Below, piece after piece: positions 1 to 6,966 of a DNA stretch of 11,491 bases. The stretch is taken from the NCBI GenBank assembly GCA_964529795.1, contig CAZGXM010000071.1:1-11491 (forward strand), given 5' to 3'. The notes under the pieces were generated by a model. The model was given only the letters and a program-made list of their open reading frames with translations, was not told the DNA's origin and made no database searches. Each line of letters begins with the position of its first letter. Position 1 is the first letter of the stretch. The DNA comes from CAZGXM01 sp964529795. GTDB taxonomy: Bacteria > Bacillota > JADQBR01. A program made the translations under genes and the position numbers.

Positions 1-106
1 ACTGCATCTACAAGCTCTTTAGAATTAGAACAGAAGCTTATATTACCCGATTTAGTTTGTTTCTCATTATCTCGGTAACTTTTTGGTTTTATGAGGAGTG
101 GATAAT
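1..106 (+). other. Upstream region of aconitase; possible 3' end of an earlier gene
   Basis: This AT-rich stretch holds no confident gene. The frame beginning at base 3 stays open for about 35 codons and stops at the TGA at 108-110, which would overlap the aconitase ATG as ATGA. Its hydrophobic translation (e.g. RFSLFLIISVTFWF) could be the end of a membrane protein cut by the window edge, but an open run this short can arise by chance. A TATATT at 39-44 resembles a -10 box, without a convincing -35 box. The only firm element is GAGGAG at 93-98, the aconitase ribosome binding site. Confidence 0.25.
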
Positions 107-2053
107 ATGAGTAAAAACATTACCCAGAAAATAATTGAAGAACATATTATTGAGGGTGATATGACTCCGGGAAAGGAGATTGCCCTAAAGATTGATCAGA
201 CTTTGACACAGGATGCAACAGGAACCCTGGCTTACCTGGAACTTGCTGTCATGAATATTTCTTCAATTAAAACAGAGTTATCAGTCAGTTATGTTGACCA
301 CAATACTTTACAAACCGGTTTTGAAAATGCAGACGACCACAAATTTCTTCAAAGCGCAGCTGCTAAATTTGGCGTTCACTATTCCCGGGCAGGAAACGGG
401 ATTTGCCATCAGGTGCACTTGGAAAGGTTTTCAGTACCCGGGAAAACCCTGCTGGGCTCGGACAGCCATACTCCTACCTGCGGCGGGATGGGGATGCTTG
501 CCATAGGTGCCGGGGGATTGGACGTGGCAGCAGCCATGGCCGGTTACCCATTTTATTTTCAGATGCCCGAAGTGGTTAATGTAAGGCTGCACGGGAAACC
601 GGCTCCATGGGTATCCGCCAAAGATATTATTCTGGAAGTGCTGCGTCGTTTAAGCGTTAAGGGCGGCGTAGGGAAGGTCATGGAATATACCGGTGAGGCG
701 CTGGCATACTTAAGTGTTCCGCAGCGAGCTACTATCACCAATATGGGTGCGGAATTGGGGGCGACGTCCTCTATTTTCCCAGCCGATGAAGTAACACGGC
801 AGTTTTTGATTTCTCAGAAAAGGGAGGATGCCTTTAGGCCGCTTCAACCTGATGAAGATGCAGTTTACGATGAAGTACTTGAGATAAACTGTGCGGAGCT
901 GGAACCGTTAATTGCACAGCCCCATATGCCGGATAACGTCGTTAAAATTTCCGAAGTTACCGGACAAAAAGTGGACCAAGTATTTATCGGCAGCTGTACC
1001 AATTCTTCTTTTGCCGATCTGATGCGGGTTGCGAAGATATTAAAGGGTAAAAAAGTTCACTCGCAGGTTAGTTTGGTTGTCGCCCCCGGGTCCCGGCAAG
1101 TTTTCAGTTGCCTGGCCGCCAACGGGGCGCTGAAGGACATGATTGATGCCGGTGCCAGGATATTGGAATGTGCCTGCGGTCCCTGTGTGGGTGTAGGACA
1201 GGCGCCGCCATCAGAGGGAATATCTTTACGAACTTCAAATCGCAACTTTAAAGGACGAAGTGCTACCGATGACGCTCAAATATACCTGGTAGGCTGCGAG
1301 ACGGCCGCTGCCGCAGCACTTACCGGGAAAATCACTGACCCCCGTAACTTGGGAGAGCCGATTGTCGTTGATGTTCCGGAGGTTTTCCCTGTTGATGACG
1401 GAATGATTATTTCTCCAATCAAAGGCAAAGAGGATGAAAAGCTAATTATGGGACCGAATATTAAACCCTTGCCAGAGTTTTATCCTGTGAAAGAGGAGAT
1501 TGAAGGTGAGGTGCTGCTTAAGCTGGAGGATAACATTACCACTGATGATATCATGCCGGCCGGGGCGAAGATACTACCCCTTCGGTCCAATATCCCGGCA
1601 ATATCCCAACATGCTTTCGAGAAGATAGATCCGGCGTTTGCAAAGAAGGCACAGGATCTCGGCGGCGGTTTCATCGTAGGAGGAGAAAATTACGGGCAGG
1701 GCTCCAGCCGCGAGCATGCGGCTTTAGCCCCGAAGTATCTCGGGATAAAAGCGGTGCTGGCAAAATCTTTTGCCAGAATACACATGCAGAATTTGGTTAA
1801 CTTTGGTCTGATACCTTTGATGTTTATCAATAAAGAGGATTACGACGACATCCAAACCGGTGACAAGTTGAGGACGGAAAAGGTAAGGGAATGCTTACGT
1901 GACAATGTGCTGAAAGTGGAGAACATAACCAGGAACAGGTGGTATCCCGTAAAACATGCTTTATCTGATAGGCAGTTGGAGATTTTACTTGCCGGCGGCA
2001 TGCTGGCATATGTGAAAAAGAATAGTACTGCAAACCCGGAGGTGGAGAAGTGA
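107..2053 (+). CDS. acn: Aconitate hydratase (aconitase), short monomeric type
   Basis: Cytoplasmic [4Fe-4S] enzyme interconverting citrate and isocitrate through cis-aconitate. The 648-residue length is far below the roughly 890 of E. coli AcnA and fits the shorter Aquifex-type aconitases. Residue numbers are from the ATG at 107. Visible motifs are YVDHNT (62-67), GSDSHT (117-122), GSCTNSS with Fe-S ligand Cys297, and CACGPCVG with ligands Cys357 and Cys360. The C-terminal swivel domain carries GSSREH (532-537) and SFARIH (554-559), so the active-site set looks complete. A GTG at 98 is in frame but directly abuts the GAGGAG at 93-98. The ATG at 107 is 8 bases beyond that site and is preferred. 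Its stop overlaps the next gene by 4 bases, and the tricarboxylate transporter and isocitrate dehydrogenase follow, so a role in using imported citrate or a related acid is likely. The enzyme call is near certain; its true substrate range is not shown. Confidence 0.96.
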   Translation: MSKNITQKIIEEHIIEGDMTPGKEIALKIDQTLTQDATGTLAYLELAVMNISSIKTELSVSYVDHNTLQTGFENADDHKFLQSAAAKFGVHYSRAGNGICHQVHLERFSVPGKTLLGSDSHTPTCGGMGMLAIGAGGLDVAAAMAGYPFYFQMPEVVNVRLHGKPAPWVSAKDIILEVLRRLSVKGGVGKVMEYTGEALAYLSVPQRATITNMGAELGATSSIFPADEVTRQFLISQKREDAFRPLQPDEDAVYDEVLEINCAELEPLIAQPHMPDNVVKISEVTGQKVDQVFIGSCTNSSFADLMRVAKILKGKKVHSQVSLVVAPGSRQVFSCLAANGALKDMIDAGARILECACGPCVGVGQAPPSEGISLRTSNRNFKGRSATDDAQIYLVGCETAAAAALTGKITDPRNLGEPIVVDVPEVFPVDDGMIISPIKGKEDEKLIMGPNIKPLPEFYPVKEEIEGEVLLKLEDNITTDDIMPAGAKILPLRSNIPAISQHAFEKIDPAFAKKAQDLGGGFIVGGENYGQGSSREHAALAPKYLGIKAVLAKSFARIHMQNLVNFGLIPLMFINKEDYDDIQTGDKLRTEKVRECLRDNVLKVENITRNRWYPVKHALSDRQLEILLAGGMLAYVKKNSTANPEVEK

Positions 2054-2226
2054 AAAAATCCACTGCTCTGAGGAAACGGCTGCAGGGCCTGCTTGAAGGG
2101 CTAAAGACCAGTGGACCAACAGCGCAATTGGCTGGACAGATGATAGGAATGGAGGTGAGAAATGAACTGACCAGTCTTAAAAGCTTTCAAAAGCTGAAAG
2201 AACAGTACAAAATGAATCAAAAATGA
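2050..2226 (+). CDS. Small basic protein of unknown function, coupled to aconitase
   Basis: A 58-codon reading frame starting with GTG inside the end of aconitase (GTGA overlap at 2050-2053). It has a strong Shine-Dalgarno GGAGG at 2038-2042, 7 bases before the start, which is the arrangement of translational coupling. The protein begins MKKSTALRKRLQGLLEGLKT and ends LKSFQKLKEQYKMNQK. It is lysine-rich and net positive, has no cysteine and no membrane segment, and looks mostly helical. The stop at 2224-2226 lies 17 bases before the tctC start, so it sits inside the operon between enzyme and binding protein. I do not recognise the family. It could be a small accessory or nucleic-acid-binding protein, or a dispensable coupling ORF. 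The good ribosome binding site and exact fit between genes argue that it is translated. Confidence 0.65.
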   Translation: MKKSTALRKRLQGLLEGLKTSGPTAQLAGQMIGMEVRNELTSLKSFQKLKEQYKMNQK

Positions 2227-2243
2227 AAAAGGAGGCTTTCCAT

Positions 2244-3314
2244 ATGTCAAAAGCAAGAAAGGTCTTGTTTCTGGTATTGATTATAGCGCTGGCAGCGCTG
2301 CTGGTTGTGGGATGCGGCGCACCCCAAAATGCAGAAAAGGGACAAAAAGAGACCGACCAAATTGCAGAGAAGTCTCAAGAACCGGCTAAGCCGGCGGCGG
2401 AAGAAGCATGGGAACCTGACTCTACAATTGAAATCATTGCTCCGGCCGGCCCCGGCGGCGGCTGGGACATGCTGGCACGTATGATGAAAACAACGCTCTC
2501 CAAGGACAATATTGTTGACCAGCCCATAATTGTAACCAATAAACCCGGCGGCGGCGGCGCTACCGGATGGACCTACCTAAACACCCATAAGGGCAATGGA
2601 CATTATTTGGCCGTTAACTCCAGCCTGATCTTATTAAACAATTTGCTGGGCAGAAGCGAGTTATCTTTTGAAGATTTCACGCCTATTGCCAACTTGGAGG
2701 CCGAATGGGAAGTGGTAGTAGTAGCTGATAATTCTCCCTATAAGACCGGCAAGGATTTGTTTGACGCAATTAAAGCCAATCCCGGGGACATAACAATTGG
2801 TGTGGGACCTTCGTTGGGAAATGATGATCACATTCAATTCTTGATGCTGGCAAAAGCCTATGGAATTGATCCCGGCAAGCTGAACTTTGTAGTTTATCCC
2901 GGCGCCGGCGGCGAGCAGATACCCGCCCTGCTGGGCGGGCATGTGGATGCTCTGACTATCGGCCTTGGGGAGGTTTTAGAGCAGCATAAAGCCGGCAAAA
3001 TGCGTATCGTAGGAATTTCTTCCGATAAAAGGCTGGACTTTCTGCCGAATGTTCCAACTTGGAAAGAACAGGGCATAGATTTGGTATTTGCTCACTGGCG
3101 CGGAGTAATGGGTCCCAAGGGAATGTCAGACGAACAAGTTAAATACTGGAAAAATGCAGTAACCCAAATGGTAGAAAAGCAGTCCTGGAAGGATAACCTG
3201 GCAAAATTGGGGCAGGACCCGTTCTACATGAACGCAGAAGAATATAAGAACTTCCTGGCCGAACAAAATGCTGAGATTAAGGATTTGCTTACTAAAGTAG
3301 GATTAATTAAATAA
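2244..3314 (+). CDS. tctC: Tripartite tricarboxylate transporter substrate-binding lipoprotein (TctC/Bug family)
   Basis: Extracytoplasmic binding protein that captures a carboxylate, typically citrate or a related di/tricarboxylate, and delivers it to the TctA/TctB membrane pair. From the ATG at 2244 it has 356 residues. It starts with a lipoprotein signal (basic MSKARK, a hydrophobic core, then VVGC with Cys24 as the lipidation site), followed by a hydrophilic Lys/Glu/Pro linker to about residue 57. The mature domain shows the family loop PAGPGGGWD (67-75), NKPGGGGATG (99-108), YPGAGGEQIPALLGG near 218-232, and HWRGVMGPKG (284-293). Lipid anchoring fits a cell with one membrane. The GGAGG at 2231-2235 lies 8 bases before 2244, so the in-frame ATG at 2223 is not preferred. 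It is followed by a hairpin and then tctB. The family is clear; the ligand cannot be read from sequence, though the aconitase and isocitrate dehydrogenase neighbours point to citrate, isocitrate or aconitate. Confidence 0.95.
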   Translation: MSKARKVLFLVLIIALAALLVVGCGAPQNAEKGQKETDQIAEKSQEPAKPAAEEAWEPDSTIEIIAPAGPGGGWDMLARMMKTTLSKDNIVDQPIIVTNKPGGGGATGWTYLNTHKGNGHYLAVNSSLILLNNLLGRSELSFEDFTPIANLEAEWEVVVVADNSPYKTGKDLFDAIKANPGDITIGVGPSLGNDDHIQFLMLAKAYGIDPGKLNFVVYPGAGGEQIPALLGGHVDALTIGLGEVLEQHKAGKMRIVGISSDKRLDFLPNVPTWKEQGIDLVFAHWRGVMGPKGMSDEQVKYWKNAVTQMVEKQSWKDNLAKLGQDPFYMNAEEYKNFLAEQNAEIKDLLTKVGLIK

Positions 3315-3335
3315 CCGGGGGCAGAGTGAAAAAAT

Positions 3336-3373
3336 GTCCACGGCATCGTAGCTGTAGTTGTGATGCCGTGGAC
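3336..3373 (+). promoter_or_regulatory. Perfect 12-bp intercistronic hairpin between tctC and tctB
   Basis: GTCCACGGCATC (3336-3347) and GATGCCGTGGAC (3362-3373) are exact reverse complements with a 14-base loop, forming a strong RNA stem 21 bases after the tctC stop. No T-run follows (CCCTTATTAAGC), so it is not a standard intrinsic terminator. The likely role is a processing or stabilising structure, or partial attenuation, that keeps the binding-protein transcript above the membrane-subunit transcript. That role is inferred from similar layouts in other transporter operons. The stem also argues against starting tctB upstream at 3326. Confidence 0.7.
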
Positions 3374-3412
3374 CCCTTATTAAGCTGGCTAATAATTATA
3401 GGGGGAATTCAG

Positions 3413-3886
3413 GTGACAAAAAATATGTTGAGCGGGATACTCTCTATTATCTTTGGATTTTTTTATTTGATTATGACTGTCGGATTACCCGACCCGGCAA
3501 TTGCAGACCCAATTGGGCCCAAATTATTTCCGTATGTAGTGGGAACTATTGCCATTTTTTGTGGTGTACTGCTTATTGTGAAAGAGTTACGATTGAACAA
3601 AAACATTAAAAAAGAAGTAATTAAGTTCAATATTACAGCAAACAAGGAGTTATATATAAAAATTGCAGTTACCATTATTCTGGGCATAATTTATGGTCTC
3701 ATATTAGAGCCGCTGGGCTACCTAATATCAACATTTATCTTTATGCTGGGGATAATGCTTTTGGTAAACCAGCTGTCTCGAAAGCTGGAGAGCGTATTAA
3801 TTTCGATAGGTTTTTCCGTAACAACATATGTTGTTTTTTATTTAATACTACAATTAAGCCTGCCGCGGGGTTTACTATCATTTTAG
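3413..3886 (+). CDS. tctB: Tripartite tricarboxylate transporter small membrane subunit (TctB family)
   Basis: Small integral membrane subunit that pairs with TctA; its exact mechanistic role is poorly defined in the family. From the GTG at 3413 it has 157 residues with four hydrophobic segments, in line with the usual TctB size and topology. They lie near the N-terminus (LSGILSIIFGFFYLIM), at PYVVGTIAIFCGVLLIV, at a central IAVTIILGIIYGLI with the adjoining STFIFMLGIMLL, and at the C-terminus (TTYVVFYLILQL). GPKLFP matches the conserved first-loop G-P-x-x-F-P pattern. Two starts compete. GTG 3413 has GGGGG at 3401-3405 and yields an N-terminal MTKN. ATG 3425 has AGGTGA at 3411-3416, 8 bases away. 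An upstream extension to 3326 would run through the hairpin and adds an implausible Cys/His/Arg-rich segment. tctA starts 15 bases after its stop. Confidence 0.88.
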   Translation: MTKNMLSGILSIIFGFFYLIMTVGLPDPAIADPIGPKLFPYVVGTIAIFCGVLLIVKELRLNKNIKKEVIKFNITANKELYIKIAVTIILGIIYGLILEPLGYLISTFIFMLGIMLLVNQLSRKLESVLISIGFSVTTYVVFYLILQLSLPRGLLSF

Positions 3887-3901
3887 AAAGGGGGCTTTTC
3901 A

Positions 3902-5416
3902 TTGGATTTTTTGCATTACCTGATGATCGGCTTTAATGAGATTCTTACTCCCACAAATATTCTATGGATTTTTATCGGGGGGCTTTCAGGAAGTATCATT
4001 GGTATGCTTCCCGGTTTAGGTCCAGCTACAGGTGTTGCTGTCTTAATTCCTTTAACATATGGGATGAACCCCACTACAGCTTTGATTACCATGGCCGCAA
4101 TTTATTATGGTGCCATGTTTGGCGGGTCCCGCGCTTCAATCATGATCAATACACCTGGAGATGCTTCCGCCATTGCCACCTGTTTTGACGGTTACCCCAT
4201 GACTAAAAACGGAGAAGCAGGAAAAGCGCTGGCCATAAGTGCCATTGCTTCTTTTGTAGGCGGTACCATTAGTGTAATTTTCCTGGTGTTCTTAACCTTG
4301 CCGGTGGCAAATTTTGCCCTTAAGTTTGGTCCTGCAGAAATGTTCGCCCTGGTGTTTTTTGCTTTGACGACCACAGTGACACTCTCTCAGGGCAACTTGG
4401 TTAAAGGTTTTTTTTCATTGGCGGTTGGATTTATGCTGAGCACCATTGGCATTGACCCGCAGACCGGATTGATAAGGTTTACGCTTGGAATTACGGCGTT
4501 GCAGGACGGTATAGATTTTTTGGTGGCCATGATTGGCCTTTATGCTGTGGGAGAGGTCTTTAAAAATTACTCTTCTCTTGGCAGCGAAACCAAGGTTAAA
4601 TCCAGCGATATCGGCAAAGTTATGATATCTCGTAAAGAATTGAAAAAATGCTTGATGCCCATGCTTAGAAGTTCTCCGCTGGGTTTTGTTGTAGGTGTGC
4701 TGCCCGGGATGGGTGCCTCAATCGCTTCCATGATGTCTTATGCCTTGGAGCAGCAAATTAATAAGGACCCGCAAAAATTTGGGAAAGGCGCTATTGAGGG
4801 AGTGGCGGCACCTGAAGCAGCCAATAATGCTGCCGCGTCAGGAGCATTAATCCCGTTGTTAACCATGGGTATCCCCGGTTCCGGAACTACGGCTGTCATG
4901 CTGGGAGCGCTTATTATGCTGGGGGTGAGGCCCGGTCCCATTCTGTTTCAACAACACCCTGAGATTGCCTGGGGTGTTATTGCTTCCATTATAGTTGGCA
5001 ATATATTTATGATAGTAATCAATTTGCCGCTGGTAGTACCCCTGGTAAAAATTCTTAATGTACCAAGACGTATTCTGCTGCCGATGATTCTAGGGCTTGG
5101 TTTTTTAGGTACCTACCTGTTGAATTACAGTGCCTTTGATTTTCTCCTGCTGTCCCTGTTTGGATTTGCCGGCTATGTTATGTCCAAATTGGATATTCCC
5201 ATACCGCCATTGGTATTATCGTTGATTCTAGGTTCCAGCACAGAACAGTCTTTTAGAAGGGCCTTATCTATTTCCCGGGGTGATCCCATGATATTTTTGC
5301 AAAAACCAATTAGCCTTGTGCTGATAATTCTTGCAGTGCTTTCTCTGGTATATTCCATCAGCCGTGAAACCAAGCATAGAAAGCAGAACAAGGAAAATAC
5401 TCTCGGAGTATCATGA
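3902..5416 (+). CDS. tctA: Tripartite tricarboxylate transporter large membrane subunit (TctA family)
   Basis: Main translocation subunit of the transporter, a secondary carrier thought to be driven by an ion gradient. Its 504 residues match the typical TctA length, with about 10-12 hydrophobic segments. Family signatures are GMLPGLGPATG (34-44), YYGAMFGGS (69-76) with NTPGDASA (83-90), and their second-half counterparts GVLPGMGAS (265-273) and APEAANNAAASGA with TMGIPGSGTTA (303-331). The pairing shows the internal repeat of the fold. The start is TTG at 3902, preceded by AAAGGGGG at about 3887-3894. An in-frame ATG at 3923 would remove the first seven residues. It is read with tctC and tctB. 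No clear terminator separates it from isocitrate dehydrogenase, 145 bases downstream, so read-through is possible. Confidence 0.95.
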   Translation: MDFLHYLMIGFNEILTPTNILWIFIGGLSGSIIGMLPGLGPATGVAVLIPLTYGMNPTTALITMAAIYYGAMFGGSRASIMINTPGDASAIATCFDGYPMTKNGEAGKALAISAIASFVGGTISVIFLVFLTLPVANFALKFGPAEMFALVFFALTTTVTLSQGNLVKGFFSLAVGFMLSTIGIDPQTGLIRFTLGITALQDGIDFLVAMIGLYAVGEVFKNYSSLGSETKVKSSDIGKVMISRKELKKCLMPMLRSSPLGFVVGVLPGMGASIASMMSYALEQQINKDPQKFGKGAIEGVAAPEAANNAAASGALIPLLTMGIPGSGTTAVMLGALIMLGVRPGPILFQQHPEIAWGVIASIIVGNIFMIVINLPLVVPLVKILNVPRRILLPMILGLGFLGTYLLNYSAFDFLLLSLFGFAGYVMSKLDIPIPPLVLSLILGSSTEQSFRRALSISRGDPMIFLQKPISLVLIILAVLSLVYSISRETKHRKQNKENTLGVS

Positions 5417-5561
5417 CAATGAGCTAAAGGATATGCTGTGTTGAGATGAGGGGAGGAGCGGATTATGGAAGGTTTTATCTATGCTTAAGCATTATGTAAG
5501 AAACAGCGACCTGTAACGTCCCGCCATGGATTAAATATTGGATGGAAAGGAGAAAGATGCT
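5417..5561 (+). other. tctA-icd intergenic region with short ORF and palindrome
   Basis: No terminator-like hairpin is visible. A strong GGGGAGGAG at about 5450-5458 precedes an ATG at 5465 that encodes only seven codons (MEGFIYA) before TAA. Another frame from ATG 5444 gives 17 codons. The perfect 12-bp palindrome ATGCTTAAGCAT lies at 5481-5492. Such a palindrome is expected by chance a few times in a window this size, so an operator is only a possibility. A leader-peptide role for the tiny ORF is equally unproven. The stretch ends with the icd ribosome binding site AAAGGAGA (5547-5553). Confidence 0.25.
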
Positions 5562-6776
5562 TTGGAAAAAATCAAGATGACAGTCCCATTGGTAGAGATA
5601 GATGGGGACGAAATGACAAGAATTATCTGGAAATTGGTTAAGGAACTGCTCCTGCTACCCTATATTGATTTGAAAACAGAGTACCATGACCTGGGATTGA
5701 AAAAAAGGGATGAAACCAACGATCAAGTTACTATTGACGCTGCTTTGGCTGTAAAGAAGCTTGGTGTGGCAGTAAAATGTGCGACCATTACTCCCAATGT
5801 ACAAAGGATGAAAGAATATAATCTAAAGCAGCTGTGGAAAAGTCCCAACGGTACCCTCCGGGCTATACTTGACGGGACTGTTTTCCGTTCACCCATCCTT
5901 GTTGGCAGCATTAAACCTTTCGTACGTACGTGGCAAAAACCCATTACCATTGCAAGGCATGCCTACGGGGATATATATAAGGCTGTTGAATACCGGGTGG
6001 AAGGACCCGGCAAGGCAGAGCTGGTTTTTACCGGAGAAGACGGGGAAGAAGTGCGAAAAACTATTCATGATTTTGAAGATAGGGGTATACTGCTGGGGAT
6101 GCATAATCTGGACCAGTCAATTACAAGCTTTGCGCGGGCTTGTTTTAATTATGCATTAGATACAAAGCAGGATTTGTGGTTTGCTACAAAAGATACTGTT
6201 TCCAAAAAATACGACCATACCTTCAAGGATATTTTTGAGGAAATATTTGCCAGAGAGTACAAGAAAAAATTTGAGGTAGCCAACATTGAATACTTTTACA
6301 CCTTGATTGACGATGCTGTGGCCCGTGTTGTCCGTTCTGAAGGCGGTATGATTTGGGCATGTAAAAACTATGACGGAGACGTAATGTCTGATTTGGTTGC
6401 TTCTGCTTTTGGCAGTTTGGCAATGATGACATCAGTTTTGGTATCCCCGGATGGTTGCTATGAATTTGAGGCTGCGCATGGTACGGTGACAAGGCACTAT
6501 TACAAGTACCTTAAGGGTGAAGAAACATCTACAAACTCTATTGCCACCCTGTTTGCTTGGAGCGGGGCTTTAAGAAAGCGCGGTGAAATTGACGGTATTA
6601 ATGAACTGGTGGATTTTTCAGAGAAGCTGGAGGCAGCAGCTATTGAAACCATAGAAAATGGGGTCATGACCAAAGATTTGGCACAAATTTCTCAATACCC
6701 CGACAAGGACATAGTTGACACAGAAGGTTTTCTTTTGAAAATTAAGAAGCACCTGGATGCGAAGCTTTGTCAATAA
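5562..6776 (+). CDS. icd: NADP-dependent isocitrate dehydrogenase, homodimeric (eukaryote-like) type
   Basis: Oxidatively decarboxylates isocitrate to 2-oxoglutarate, giving NADPH, in the cytoplasm. From the TTG at 5562 it has 404 residues and resembles human IDH1 along its whole length, rather than E. coli Icd. Landmarks are VEIDGDEMTRIIW near the N-terminus, CATITP, LWKSPNGTLRAILDGTVFR, and ARHAYGDIY with the isocitrate-binding Arg132 and catalytic Tyr139. ACKNYDGDVMSD holds the metal-binding Asp pair, and HGTVTRHY holds the Arg-His that selects the NADP 2'-phosphate. AAAGGAGA (5547-5553) sits at the right distance for TTG 5562. The TTG at 5538 is in frame but lies before that site, and ATG 5577 would trim five residues. 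After aconitase and the transporter, it completes a route from imported tricarboxylate to 2-oxoglutarate and possibly glutamate. The function is near certain. Confidence 0.96.
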   Translation: MEKIKMTVPLVEIDGDEMTRIIWKLVKELLLLPYIDLKTEYHDLGLKKRDETNDQVTIDAALAVKKLGVAVKCATITPNVQRMKEYNLKQLWKSPNGTLRAILDGTVFRSPILVGSIKPFVRTWQKPITIARHAYGDIYKAVEYRVEGPGKAELVFTGEDGEEVRKTIHDFEDRGILLGMHNLDQSITSFARACFNYALDTKQDLWFATKDTVSKKYDHTFKDIFEEIFAREYKKKFEVANIEYFYTLIDDAVARVVRSEGGMIWACKNYDGDVMSDLVASAFGSLAMMTSVLVSPDGCYEFEAAHGTVTRHYYKYLKGEETSTNSIATLFAWSGALRKRGEIDGINELVDFSEKLEAAAIETIENGVMTKDLAQISQYPDKDIVDTEGFLLKIKKHLDAKLCQ

Positions 6777-6853
6777 ACATGGCGTCCGAAGAAAACTTAG
6801 AAAACTCAAAGTTTTTTTAAACTCGTTCCTTTAGCACTTTATTAAGGATGACA

Positions 6854-6884
6854 ACTTATAATTCAAGCTCATTAGTAGAGATAC
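6854..6884 (+). repeat. 31-bp direct repeat, copy 1
   Basis: This copy is identical over 31 bases to the one at 6919-6949; identity ends sharply on both sides. It begins ACTTATAATTC, so it carries TATAAT (6857-6862), a perfect -10 sequence, though no good -35 box lies 16-18 bases upstream. It sits in the gap between icd and the AbrB-family gene. It may be a paired regulator site, a duplicated promoter part, or a relic of a local duplication. Confidence 0.85.
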
Positions 6885-6918
6885 TGTATGGTGAGAGACA
6901 AGAGGAGCAGGTCAAGGT

Positions 6919-6949
6919 ACTTATAATTCAAGCTCATTAGTAGAGATAC
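6919..6949 (+). repeat. 31-bp direct repeat, copy 2
   Basis: The second identical copy starts 65 bases after the first, leaving 34 bases between the copies. It carries TATAAT at 6922-6927 and ends five bases before the AAAGGAA ribosome binding site (6954-6960) of the AbrB-family gene. A protein bound here could block transcription or ribosome access. Short arms AGGTA (6915-6919) and TACCT (6947-6951) flank this copy only. Repeat and gap lengths resemble one CRISPR unit, but there is only one gap, no internal palindrome and no cas gene. Confidence 0.85.
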
Positions 6950-6966
6950 CTGGAAAGGAACCTATT

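Noticed and set aside
3326..3412. Upstream N-terminal extension of tctB
   Set aside because: It runs through the perfect hairpin and has no proper ribosome binding site. It encodes a Cys/Arg/His-rich segment not found in TctB proteins.
6792..6818. Terminator after icd (AAAACTT with AAGTTTT, then Ts)
   Set aside because: The 7-bp stem is almost all A-T with a 10-base loop and would be too weak. The T-run alone is not convincing.
6854..6949. Minimal CRISPR array (repeat-spacer-repeat)
   Set aside because: Only two repeats and one gap, no internal palindrome in the repeat, no cas gene in the window, and the second copy touches a gene's ribosome binding site.
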